A stretch of 21,569 nt of DNA, from IMG/VR virus record IMGVR_UViG_3300042924_007338, positions 1 to 21,569 of that record. One strand, given 5' to 3'. Within the stretch, counting starts at the first letter, position 1. Each line of letters begins with the position of its first letter. The notes beneath the pieces are model-generated. The model was not told the origin of the DNA. It did no database searches and worked only from the letters and a program-made list of their open reading frames with translations. The stretch is from a virus. Position numbers and translations under genes: made by a program. Shown piece after piece: positions 1-6,994 of this stretch.

Positions 1-1
1 C

Positions 2-1816
2 GACGCGCGGTGTGTGCCGCCCTTGGACCCCGCCGAGGTCAAGGCAATCGTCGCGAGCGCCTGCAAGCACCCCGAGGGGCACAGCGCCGAGGTCAAGGCG
101 CGCATCGCGGCGCGCACGGCGGCGGCACCCGCGCCCGCGGACCAGCAGCCCGGCAGCGACGCCACCGACGACGGGCAGGACCAGCAGCCCGCGCTCGCGG
201 CACGCGTCGCCGTCGAGGTGACCGACAACGAACACGCGGTCAACGACACCGTGCTCGACGTGCTACCGCGGGAGCCTTCGATCTACTCGCGCGGCGGATC
301 GCTCGTGCGCGTCTGCATCGACGACTCGCCCGTCGACGCGCGGCCCCCACGCACCGAGGTGCTCCCGCCGGCGTCGCTGCGAGAGATCATCTCGCGCCGC
401 GTGGCGTTCCACAGCTTCGGCCCCGACCGCCGCGGCGTCCTCGTGCGCAAGGTCGAGCACCCGCCCCTGTGGTGCGTCGCCGCCGTCCACGCCCGCGGGC
501 AGTGGCCCGGGATCCGCCCCCTCACCGGCGTGGTCGACGCCCCGGTGATGCGCCGCGACGGCACCGTGCTCGACGTCCCCGGGTACGACGCGCCCACGGG
601 GTACCTTTTCTGCCCGCGGCGGGATTTCCCCCGCGTGCCCGAGAGCCCGACGCCCGACGAGGGCACCGCCGCGATGACGCGCATCGCCGACGTCGTGTCG
701 GAGTTCCCGTTCGACATCGGCAGCGACGAGGACGACCCCGACGAAATCGTGCGCCTCAACGTCGCCGCCGCACTGGCAATGGTCCTTACCCTCGTGGCCC
801 GTCCCATGATCGCGGGCGCGGTCCCCGGATGGCTCATTGACGCGCCCGACGCCGGTGCGGGCAAGAGCCTGCTCGCGAAGACCCTCGCGGCGATGGGCAC
901 GGGGCAGGTTCCCGACGCCGAGCGCTGGCACGCCGAAGAGGACGAGTGGGGCAAGGTGCACCTCGGCAACCTCCTTGAGGGGCGGCGCGTGGTGTTCTTC
1001 GACAACGTCGCCACGGGCTCGAGCTTCGGTCACGCAGGCCTCGACGGCGCGCTCACGCAGTGGCCGCTTTGGAAGGGTCGGATCCTCGGACAGACCGGCA
1101 ACGTCTCCGTGCGCAACGACACGCTGATCGTCGCCACAGGCAACAACCCCACCGTGCCCAACGACACGATCCGCCGCCTCGTGCGGGTGCGGCTCCGACC
1201 GGACGTCGAGCGCCCCGCCGAGCGCGAAATCGTCTACCGCTACGCCCTCCCGGGCGACGCGCTCACCCACGCACCGACCATCATCACCGACGCCCTCACC
1301 GCCCTGCGCGCATGGGTCGTCGCCGGGCGCCCCACCGCGCGCCTCACGCCCTGGGGGAGCTTCGAAGAGTGGGCTGCGATCGTCCCGCAGGTGCTCTGGT
1401 GGTACGGCTACCCCGACATCCACCGCACCCAGGACGGGCTCCGCGCAGTCGACGACGGCGCCACCGCCCTCGGGATGCTGCTCACGGGGTGGGAGGCTCT
1501 CGGGGGCGACGAGGGGCGCAGCCCGTCCGAGGTGCTCGCCATGCTCCGCGGCTCCGCGCCGGTGCCCACCGCTGCCGCGCAGGAGGGCGTGCGGCTGATC
1601 CGCGAGGCGCTCGACGCGCTCGACCCGAAGCGCCGCGTCGCCGAGCAGACCCCGGGGTCCGTGGGAAAGCTCCTCGCCAAGTTCGACGGCAAGGTCGTCG
1701 GGGGGCGCCGCATCGGGCGCAACACGCACAAGGGGGGCGCCGCGCGGTGGATCGTGCGCCGCACCGGGGCTGCGGTCATCGGCCCCCAGGGGGACGGCGA
1801 TGCTTGTTTCAACTGA
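2..1816 (+). CDS. Phage primase-helicase type ATPase, 5' end cut off by window
   Basis: Probable replicative helicase/ATPase part of a phage DNA primase-helicase, acting at the phage replication fork. The frame is open from base 2, so the true start and any N-terminal primase-polymerase domain lie outside the window. The first internal start is GTG at 14, and residues are numbered from it. Seen: Walker A DAGAGKS (residues 279-285), Walker B VVFFDN (326-331), a sensor-1-like segment LIVATGNNP (371-379), then an Arg-rich RRLVRVRLRP that could hold the arginine finger. The N-terminal PPLDPAEVKAIVASA stretch resembles the linker that follows primase-polymerase domains; this is recognised from family pattern only. 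The C-terminal ~120 residues look like a small helical/winged-helix tail with an Arg/Gly-rich end. It lies directly upstream of the repeat array at 1842-2166, which suits a replication role. The ATPase call is firm; the exact family is less sure. Confidence 0.75.
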   Translation, partial: DARCVPPLDPAEVKAIVASACKHPEGHSAEVKARIAARTAAAPAPADQQPGSDATDDGQDQQPALAARVAVEVTDNEHAVNDTVLDVLPREPSIYSRGGSLVRVCIDDSPVDARPPRTEVLPPASLREIISRRVAFHSFGPDRRGVLVRKVEHPPLWCVAAVHARGQWPGIRPLTGVVDAPVMRRDGTVLDVPGYDAPTGYLFCPRRDFPRVPESPTPDEGTAAMTRIADVVSEFPFDIGSDEDDPDEIVRLNVAAALAMVLTLVARPMIAGAVPGWLIDAPDAGAGKSLLAKTLAAMGTGQVPDAERWHAEEDEWGKVHLGNLLEGRRVVFFDNVATGSSFGHAGLDGALTQWPLWKGRILGQTGNVSVRNDTLIVATGNNPTVPNDTIRRLVRVRLRPDVERPAEREIVYRYALPGDALTHAPTIITDALTALRAWVVAGRPTARLTPWGSFEEWAAIVPQVLWWYGYPDIHRTQDGLRAVDDGATALGMLLTGWEALGGDEGRSPSEVLAMLRGSAPVPTAAAQEGVRLIREALDALDPKRRVAEQTPGSVGKLLAKFDGKVVGGRRIGRNTHKGGAARWIVRRTGAAVIGPQGDGDACFN

Positions 1817-1895
1817 GGCAGTTTGCCCCGCCGTGGTCGACTTGGGGAGGATCAGCGGCGCCTCGCGCCCTGTTTCCCGCACGGGCTCCGATCCT

Positions 1896-1933
1896 AACCC
1901 ATTGAAAACAAACTGTTTGGGGAGGATGGGGAG
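1896..1933 (+). repeat. 38-bp direct repeat, copy 1
   Basis: Starts AACCCATTGAAAACA and ends TGGGGAG. It matches copy 2 at 1960-1997 in 37 of 38 positions; the mismatch is A at 1911 against C at 1975. The offset of 64 bp is about six helical turns, so proteins bound to both copies would face the same side of the DNA. Confidence 0.85.
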
Positions 1934-1959
1934 GGTGCGAAATCAATCCTCCCCAACGC

Positions 1960-1997
1960 AACCCATTGAAAACACACTGTTTGGGGAGGATGGGGAG
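1960..1997 (+). repeat. 38-bp direct repeat, copy 2
   Basis: Second copy of the 38-bp unit. It is followed at once by another TTTGGGGAGGAT (1998-2009), so this copy carries a short tandem extension. Confidence 0.85.
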
Positions 1998-2033
1998 TTT
2001 GGGGAGGATACTACCCCTCACGTATGTGCGTAC

Positions 2034-2046
2034 GCGCGCTGCGCGC
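2034..2046. other. GC hairpin at the centre of the repeat array
   Basis: GCGCGC-T-GCGCGC is a near-perfect palindrome, realistically a GCGCG stem with a three-base loop. Flanking CACGT (2020-2024) and ACGTG (2055-2059) could form an outer, interrupted stem. It lies between the mainly left-facing and mainly right-facing repeat copies. No T-tract follows, so it is not a typical intrinsic terminator. Confidence 0.45.
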
Positions 2047-2151
2047 AGGCGTGCACGTGGAGGGCTGAAAACATCCTCCCCAAACTCCCCAAGTTCCCCA
2101 ACCGCTGCAACATCAACGGGTTGCGCGCTTTTCGATCCTCCCCACGATCCT

Positions 2152-2179
2152 CCCCATCCTCCCCAAACTCCCAAACCCC
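2152..2179 (-). other. Possible G-quadruplex on the minus strand
   Basis: The plus strand has C-runs at 2152-2155, 2161-2164, 2170-2172 and 2176-2179. Read on the minus strand this is four runs of three or four G with loops of 3, 5 and 5 bases, which fits the standard G3+N1-7 pattern. Folding is not shown. Confidence 0.4.
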
Positions 2180-2195
2180 GCCGCGGGCCATCCCT

Positions 2196-2702
2196 GTGGA
2201 TCCATCCCCGCTTCTCGGACCTCCCGCGCGCCCTCTCCCGCCCTCGGCCGCGCCATCGCCCGTCCTGACCCGTCCGCGGGCACTGCAGGGCACGCCAGGG
2301 GCCGTCAGCCTCGCCCTCGTGGCCGTCGCAGCCGCGGACCAGTGGGCGCAGGGCGCGGGCCTCCCGGCACCCCGCGCGTGGGTGGCCCGGCGCATCCTCG
2401 CGGCGTGCGCCCGGGTGCAGCGGCGCCACCACGTGCTCGCCTCGGGCCATGCGCACGGCCGGGCCGTTGCCGCGCTGGACCGCATCGCCGACGGGGTGAA
2501 CGCGTGCCCCGCGCCCACGAGGCCCGCGGTGCTCTGCGCCGTGCTGCTCGACCTGCTCAACGACCGCACCGAGGACGCGTTCCGCGCCGTGAGCGACGAG
2601 CTCACGCGGCTCGACCGGGAGCTGGTGCGGTCCCCTGACGCCGAGGCTGCGGGGGCGCGCATTGCGGAGGGGCTGCGGCGCGGATTGGACGGCGCGGCGT
2701 GA
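2196..2702 (+). CDS. Hypothetical helical protein upstream of the small terminase
   Basis: Family not recognised. From about base 2300 onward the frame has the high G/C third positions and Ala/Arg/Leu-rich helical look of real genes here. Features include QWAQGAGLPAPRAWVARR, a Cys/His patch (AACARVQRRHHVLASGHAHG) and a charged C-terminal helix. The start is uncertain. The same frame stays open back to an ATG at 1800 that has a fair AGGGGG ribosome site, but the stretch 1842-2166 is repeat DNA read in mixed frames. I chose GTG 2196, just after the array; GTG 2319 is an alternative, and neither has a good Shine-Dalgarno site. The stop is three bases before the first GACATANNCTGTC motif. The location between replication and packaging genes gives no clear role. 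Confidence 0.45.
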   Translation: MDPSPLLGPPARPLPPSAAPSPVLTRPRALQGTPGAVSLALVAVAAADQWAQGAGLPAPRAWVARRILAACARVQRRHHVLASGHAHGRAVAALDRIADGVNACPAPTRPAVLCAVLLDLLNDRTEDAFRAVSDELTRLDRELVRSPDAEAAGARIAEGLRRGLDGAA

Positions 2703-2704
2703 GT

Positions 2705-2717
2705 GACATAGGCTGTC
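2705..2717 (+). promoter_or_regulatory. GACATANNCTGTC motif, site A
   Basis: GACATAGGCTGTC, preceded by T. One of four copies in the window with 11 of 13 positions invariant, and with inverted arms GACA/TGTC. It lies in the 29-bp gap before the small terminase gene; the next ATG begins 14 bases after the motif and there is no Shine-Dalgarno site between them. The TANNCT core could be a -10-like element, or the palindrome an operator. Confidence 0.6.
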
Positions 2718-2731
2718 CCTGCTAATCGCCT

Positions 2732-3217
2732 ATGACGCGACCTGCGAAAATGACGCAACGCGGCAACGCAGCCGAAGCAACGGTTCCGCCGTCTGCGTCG
2801 GTGCAGCAGCGCCGCGCGTGGGTGGCGAAGCACCTGACGATGGGGCATCGCCCCGGCGCGGTGTGCGAGATGGGTGCCGCGCAGTTCGGCGTGCATCACC
2901 AGACCATCGTCGAAGACCTCGCCGCGATCCGTGACCAGTGGGCCGCGGAGGCCGAGGCCGAGCGCCCGCGCGCCCGGGAGGAGATGCTCGCGCGCATCGA
3001 CGCCGCCACCGTGGACGCGACCAACGCGGCCGACCGCGCGCGGCTGCTCAAGCTCCGCGCCGAGGTGCAGGGCCTCGTGGGGCCGCGCAACGTGGCCATC
3101 GCCGTAGCGAGCGCCGAGGCGCTGTCCGAGGAGGAGATCCGTGAGCGAGCCGCTGCCACTCTCCGCCGAGCTCGCGAACGAGCTGTTGGCGGAGTGGGAT
3201 CACCTGACGGCGGCTGA
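2732..3217 (+). CDS. Small terminase subunit-like HTH protein
   Basis: Probable DNA-recognition subunit of the packaging terminase, which marks phage DNA for cutting by the large subunit. 161 residues. The middle part (about residues 28-70), RRAWVAKHLTMGHRP through QFGVHHQTIVEDLAAIRDQW, has the spacing of a helix-turn-helix. It is followed by long charged helices (about 70-130) suited to ring assembly, and an Arg-rich C-terminus. The position directly before the large terminase is the main support. The start is ATG 2732; ATG 2750 is an in-frame alternative. Neither has a Shine-Dalgarno site, and site A lies just upstream, so a very short leader is possible. The 3' end overlaps the large terminase by 77 bases, which is long for this region. 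Confidence 0.7.
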   Translation: MTRPAKMTQRGNAAEATVPPSASVQQRRAWVAKHLTMGHRPGAVCEMGAAQFGVHHQTIVEDLAAIRDQWAAEAEAERPRAREEMLARIDAATVDATNAADRARLLKLRAEVQGLVGPRNVAIAVASAEALSEEEIRERAAATLRRARERAVGGVGSPDGG

Positions 3218-4565
3218 GCGCCGCGCCCTGCACCAGCTCATCGAGGCCGCACGTGCGCTCGAGGAGCCCACGGGCCTGCTCGACTTTGTGCCGCGCCTCT
3301 CGCGTGGGTACGAGCGCCCGTCGCACCTCGCCGCCGTGGCGAGCCTGTTCGAGCGCGCGTTCGCCGGCGAGCCGGTGTTCGCCTGCGTGAGCGTGCCGCC
3401 GCGCCACGGCAAGACGGAGATGATCCTCGCGGCGCTCGCGTGGTGGCTCTCGCGCCGCCCCGAGGACGCCCTGGGGTACGTGAGCTACGCGAGCGCGTTC
3501 GCGGAGTCGAAGAGCCTGCGGGCGCGCGACTTCGCCACGTCGCAGGGGGTGAGGCTCCACCCGGCGCGGAGCACACTCGCCGAATGGCGCACGACGTCGG
3601 GCGGGGGCGTGCTCGCCACGGGCATCGGCGGTCCCCTCACCGGGCAGGGCGTGCGCCTGGCGGTGGTGGACGACCCCGTGAAGAACCGCGAGGAGGCTGA
3701 GAGCGCGCTCATCCGCCAGCGCACGTGGGATTGGTTCACCTCAACCCTGTGGACGCGCATCGAGCCCGAGGGGTCCTGCATCGTGGTGCACACCCGCTGG
3801 CACGAGGACGACCTGATCGGGCGCCTCGCGCGCGGTGACATGGGCGCGGCGGCGCGGTGGGAGGTGGTGAACCTCCCGGCCATTGACGACGCCGGTGCGC
3901 CGCTGTGGCCCTCGCGGTGGCCCGTGCCCGAGCTCGCGAAGAAGCGCGCCGCGAACGAGTACGACTGGCACTCCCTGTTCATGGGCGCGCCGCGTGCTCG
4001 AGGTGGCGAGGTCTTCCGCGCGCCCGCGCGCTACGCCGCCCCCGACCTGCACGGCGCACGCCTCGTGCTCGCGGTCGACCCCGCGGGCACCGAGGGCACG
4101 CGCTCAGATTGGACCGTGGCCGTCGCGCTCGCGGTGCGCGGTGCGGGGCTGTCGCTGCGGGCTGACGTGGTGGACGTGCTGCGCCTGCGTGCGGAGCCCG
4201 GCGAGGCCGCGCGGGAGCTCGTCGCGTGGCAGCAGCGGCACGGGATGGCGCCCATGCACATCGAGGCGAGCCGCGACGGCAAGAGCATCGCGAAGGCCCT
4301 GCGGGCGATGCAGCCCGGCCTACGCCTGACGGAGCTGGCGCCGCGGGGCGACAAGTTCGTGCGCGCGCAGCCGGTGGCGACGGCGTGGAACGAGGGGCGC
4401 GTGCGCGTGCCCGCGTCGTCCCAGGGCGCGCCGTGGCTCGGGCCGTTCCTCGACGTGGTGTGCCGGTTCACGGGCGTGAGCGACCGCCACGACGACGACG
4501 TGGACGCGCTGGCCTACGCCTGGACCGCGGGGAGCGGCGCGACACACACCGGCTTCAACCGCTAG
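3141..4565 (+). CDS. terL: Terminase large subunit (packaging ATPase and nuclease)
   Basis: Motor that pumps DNA into the prohead and cuts the concatemer. 474 residues, a normal length. Seen: Walker A PPRHGKT (86-92), a coupling-type segment around residues 115-140, Walker B LAVVDD (173-178), and SCIVVHTRWHEDDL, a hallmark of this terminase class. The C-terminal RNase H-like nuclease has acidic residues in VDPAGT (D313) and HDDDVDALAYAW (D451, D453, D455). The GTG start at 3141 has a GAGGAG ribosome site 7-12 bases upstream, inside the small-terminase reading frame, which suggests translational coupling. No truncation or frameshift is seen. This is the most certain call in the window. Confidence 0.95.
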   Translation: MSEPLPLSAELANELLAEWDHLTAAERRALHQLIEAARALEEPTGLLDFVPRLSRGYERPSHLAAVASLFERAFAGEPVFACVSVPPRHGKTEMILAALAWWLSRRPEDALGYVSYASAFAESKSLRARDFATSQGVRLHPARSTLAEWRTTSGGGVLATGIGGPLTGQGVRLAVVDDPVKNREEAESALIRQRTWDWFTSTLWTRIEPEGSCIVVHTRWHEDDLIGRLARGDMGAAARWEVVNLPAIDDAGAPLWPSRWPVPELAKKRAANEYDWHSLFMGAPRARGGEVFRAPARYAAPDLHGARLVLAVDPAGTEGTRSDWTVAVALAVRGAGLSLRADVVDVLRLRAEPGEAARELVAWQQRHGMAPMHIEASRDGKSIAKALRAMQPGLRLTELAPRGDKFVRAQPVATAWNEGRVRVPASSQGAPWLGPFLDVVCRFTGVSDRHDDDVDALAYAWTAGSGATHTGFNR

Positions 4566-4601
4566 CCCATCCCCGGAGCTAACCGCCCGATCCCGCACGG
4601 A

Positions 4602-4630
4602 AACCCGCGCGCGTTTTGACATACTCTGTC
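4602..4630 (+). promoter_or_regulatory. GACATANNCTGTC motif, site B, with upstream CG block
   Basis: GACATACTCTGTC at 4618-4630, preceded by AACCCGCGCGCG (4602-4613) and four T. The same 12-base block at the same 4-base spacing precedes site D at 20641. It lies in the gap between terL and the portal gene. The minimal TTG-started reading of the portal frame would run through this motif, which argues for a later start. Confidence 0.65.
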
Positions 4631-4654
4631 ACCGCGTGGCACGCTTCACCCGCC

Positions 4655-6292
4655 GTGTCCTCTTTGACCACCGCGACCGACCTGATCACGCGCCTTCGCG
4701 CGCGCCACGAGGGCCACGACGGCCCCCTCGGCGCCGCGCATTGGCGGCTGGTCGACGACGCGATTGAGGGCGCGGGCGGTTTCCTCGCGGGGCTGCGCGA
4801 CCTGCGCGTGTTCGACCACGGCGTGAACGGCACGGTCCCCTCGGGGCGCGTGCGTCAGGTGCGGGACGGCGAGACGTACCTCGTGCAGTTCGGCCGCGAG
4901 ACGGCCGACGACTTCACGGGGCGCGTCGAGGTCACGACCTACGACAACCACGTTGCGCCGGTGGCGCGGGCCTACCAGGGCCACATGCGCGCCACGTCGC
5001 CCGTGCGTCAGACGACCATCGACGCGGTGCAGGCGTTCTGGTCCGACCCCGACGAGGGGCTCGGCGACGTGGACGCGTGGGTCGCGGTGGGCTCGTCGGC
5101 CGCGCTGCGCCACGGGTGGGCGGCGTGCCTGATCGACCGTCCCGAGGGTGAGCGGCCCGCGACCACGCCGGGCACGGTGGGCCGGTGGCTCGACCCGCGC
5201 GAGGTGGCCGATTGGGAGCTTGACGAGCGCGGGCGGTTCGCGTGGGTGAAGCTCATCTCCCGGCGCGAGACGCGCGACCCGGTGGCGGGCACGGAGACGG
5301 AGACCGAGACGGTCACGATCTGGACCGCCGCGCATTGGCGCCGCTTCGACCTGCGCGAGGTCAACGAGCAGTGGGTCATCGAGGGCGACACCGGCGAGGT
5401 GCCGCACACGCTCGGCCGCGTGCCGGTGGCGTTGCTGCGGTGGGTGCCGACGTCGCGTCCGCGCGACCTGCTCGCGCCCTCGGTGCTCTCCGGGAGCGTG
5501 GCGGCGGCGCTGGAGCTGTTCAACGTGCGGTCGGAGCTACGCGCCATCGAGCGCGACTGCGTGTTCCCGATCCTCACGGTGCAGACCGATGACCCGTCGA
5601 GCGTCGAGGGCTCGAAGGTCGGCACCCGCTCGGGGATGACCTACCCGACCAACGCGTCAGGCCCCGCGTTCATCGCGCCCGACGCCGCGGTCACGGTGCA
5701 CTACGGCGCGCGCACCGAGGAGCTCACCACGCGGATCTACGAGGCCGCGTACCAGGAGCGTCCCTCCGCGCAGACCCAGGCGCCGGAGTCGGGCGTGTCG
5801 CGCGGCTACCGATACCGGCAGATGAGCGGGCTCCTCGTCGTGGCCGCGGAGCAACACGAGGCCTTCGAGCGCGACGTCGTGTCGATCCTCGCGGCGTGGG
5901 ACGGTGCCGACGCCTCGGTGTGGCAGGCCGCGACGACGATCAACTACCCGCGCCGGTTCGACCCGCAGGCGCCCGAGGAGCTCGCCGACACGGGCATGGC
6001 CGTGCTCAAGGAGCGCGCGCAGCTCGTGCCCGAGATGGCCGCGCAGGCCCGTCGCATGATTGCGATGGCGCTGTTCCCGCGGCTGGCGCCCGAGGACGCG
6101 AAGCGGCTCGACGACGAGCTCGCGGCGCTCGCCGACCGCGACCGCGCGGCCTTCGCGCAGAGCCAGGCGCAGCAGACTTCCGACGCCGCGATCACTGCGG
6201 CGGTGAACGACCTCCCGGCACCCGCGCCGGGGGAGTTCGTGCCTTCCCTCGCGGGGCCAACGGCCGGGGACACGACCCCGGCGGGAGCGTGA
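4655..6292 (+). CDS. Portal protein
   Basis: Predicted dodecameric portal, the vertex ring through which DNA enters and leaves and on which the terminase docks. The call rests on position (after terL, before scaffold and capsid), on size (545 residues, typical for SPP1-type portals) and on an alpha/beta make-up. There is a long helical C-terminal part with QERPSAQTQAPESGVSRGYRY before it, and a clip/stem-like middle. I chose GTG 4655; TTG 4616 would translate through site B, and TTG 4664 is also possible. None has a clear Shine-Dalgarno site. The C-terminal ~50 residues are Ala/Gln/Pro-rich and low complexity. It is followed after three bases by the scaffold gene. Confidence 0.8.
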   Translation: MSSLTTATDLITRLRARHEGHDGPLGAAHWRLVDDAIEGAGGFLAGLRDLRVFDHGVNGTVPSGRVRQVRDGETYLVQFGRETADDFTGRVEVTTYDNHVAPVARAYQGHMRATSPVRQTTIDAVQAFWSDPDEGLGDVDAWVAVGSSAALRHGWAACLIDRPEGERPATTPGTVGRWLDPREVADWELDERGRFAWVKLISRRETRDPVAGTETETETVTIWTAAHWRRFDLREVNEQWVIEGDTGEVPHTLGRVPVALLRWVPTSRPRDLLAPSVLSGSVAAALELFNVRSELRAIERDCVFPILTVQTDDPSSVEGSKVGTRSGMTYPTNASGPAFIAPDAAVTVHYGARTEELTTRIYEAAYQERPSAQTQAPESGVSRGYRYRQMSGLLVVAAEQHEAFERDVVSILAAWDGADASVWQAATTINYPRRFDPQAPEELADTGMAVLKERAQLVPEMAAQARRMIAMALFPRLAPEDAKRLDDELAALADRDRAAFAQSQAQQTSDAAITAAVNDLPAPAPGEFVPSLAGPTAGDTTPAGA

Positions 6293-6295
6293 TTC

Positions 6296-6946
6296 GTGGA
6301 TGAGCAGCAGCAGCAGGCGCCCGAGGCGTCGCCCGCACCCGAGAAGACCCTGACGCAGAGCGAGGTCAACGCGATCCTCGCGCGCGAGACGCGCAAGCTC
6401 CGGGCGACCTTCGAGCCCGCGGTGGCCGAGGCCGAGGGCCTCAAGGCGCGGCTCGCGGAGATCGAGGCCGAGCGCGCACGCGCCGAGGAGGAGAAGCTCA
6501 CGGCGCAGCAGCGCCAGGATCGCAAGATCGCGGCCGAGCGCGATGGCTACCAGAAGCAGATCGCGGACCTCTCCGCGCGCGCGCAGGACGAGCTCAAGCG
6601 CCGCCACGGGCTGATGGTGCAGCACGCCGCGGCGTCGCGCATCGGCTCGGTCGCGACGCGGCTGTTCAACCCGGAGATCGCGCCGGAGATCGAGTCGCTC
6701 GTCTCGAGCGCGATGGCGGTGGAGGCGGTCGACGGGCGCGAGGTCGTCACGATCCGCGTGGGCGAGGACGTGGAGCCCATCGAAACGGGCTGGCAGAGGT
6801 TCGTCGACACGAAGCTGAACAAGTTCTTCAAGGCCGCGGGCGGCGCCGGTGCAGCCCACGGCGGTGGCGGGAGCGCGGGTGGTCGGTCCGCGTTTGCCGG
6901 GATGTCTCCGACCGAGAAGATCGCGGCGTCCCTCAAGGGTCGCTGA
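6296..6946 (+). CDS. Capsid scaffolding protein
   Basis: Predicted internal scaffold that templates the prohead shell and leaves before or during packaging. 216 residues. Seen: an acidic, Gln/Pro-rich N-terminus, a long charged coiled-coil-like helix at about residues 20-100 (repeated ARLAEIEAERARAEEE-type heptads), a compact middle, then a Gly/Ala linker (about 183-200) and a basic C-terminal helix ending TEKIAASLKGR. A short basic C-terminal helix that binds the coat protein is the usual scaffold layout. The GTG start at 6296 has GGGAG upstream. No capsid maturation protease gene lies nearby, which suits a phage with a separate, uncleaved scaffold. Confidence 0.78.
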   Translation: MDEQQQQAPEASPAPEKTLTQSEVNAILARETRKLRATFEPAVAEAEGLKARLAEIEAERARAEEEKLTAQQRQDRKIAAERDGYQKQIADLSARAQDELKRRHGLMVQHAAASRIGSVATRLFNPEIAPEIESLVSSAMAVEAVDGREVVTIRVGEDVEPIETGWQRFVDTKLNKFFKAAGGAGAAHGGGGSAGGRSAFAGMSPTEKIAASLKGR

Positions 6947-6951
6947 GCGGC

Positions 6952-6971
6952 GGCGGGCCATGTCTCCCGCC
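6952..6971 (+). other. Small hairpin in the leader of the major capsid gene
   Basis: GGCGGG (6952-6957) pairs with CCCGCC (6966-6971) around an 8-base loop, between the scaffold stop and the capsid ribosome site (AGGAG, 6982-6986). No T-tract follows. It could protect or tune the capsid message; the function is unproven. Confidence 0.35.
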
Positions 6972-6994
6972 CCGAAGAACCAGGAGCACACGTC

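Larger units (their letters stand above)
1842..2166. repeat. Inverted array of TTGGGGAGGAT repeats, candidate replication origin or control region
   Basis: The plus-strand word TTGGGGAGGAT occurs at 1842-1852, 1917-1927, 1981-1991 and 1999-2009. Its complement ATCCTCCCCAA occurs at 1946-1956, 2073-2083 and 2156-2166, with shortened copies ATCCTCCCC at 2135-2143 and 2147-2155. Left copies are mostly in one orientation and right copies in the other, around a GC hairpin at 2034-2046, so the block is a large imperfect dyad. CAACGGGTTG at 2114-2123 mirrors CAACCCATTG of the left arm with one mismatch. The block includes A-rich patches (TTGAAAACA) unusual for this genome. A frame is open across it, but two copies of one 38-bp repeat are read in different frames, which argues against coding. 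Its place after the helicase gene suggests an origin or operator cluster; this is inference. Confidence 0.7.

Noticed and set aside
1811-1823. AACTG-AGG-CAGTT inverted repeat at the helicase stop, considered as a terminator or operator
   Set aside because: Five-base arms, three-base loop, no T-tract and no second copy nearby.
263-1882. Long minus-strand open frame (539 codons) opposite the helicase gene
   Set aside because: It is the mirror of a GC-rich gene with clear Walker motifs on the plus strand; its translation is His/Arg/Gly-rich with no domain and no ribosome site.
1896-2166. Repeat array considered as a CRISPR array
   Set aside because: Copies occur in both orientations, spacing is irregular, units are short, and no cas genes are present.
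1800-2195. Extension of the frame ending at 2702 back to ATG 1800
   Set aside because: It has a fair ribosome site, but the two 38-bp repeat copies would be read in different frames and the codon use is unlike real genes here, so I treat it as non-coding.
4616-4644. TTGACA at 4616 considered as a standard -35 box
   Set aside because: No -10-like sequence lies 16-18 bases downstream, and only site B has TTGACA.
4616-4654. TTG start for the portal gene
   Set aside because: It would place the conserved GACATANNCTGTC motif inside the coding sequence; the same motif is intergenic at the other three sites.
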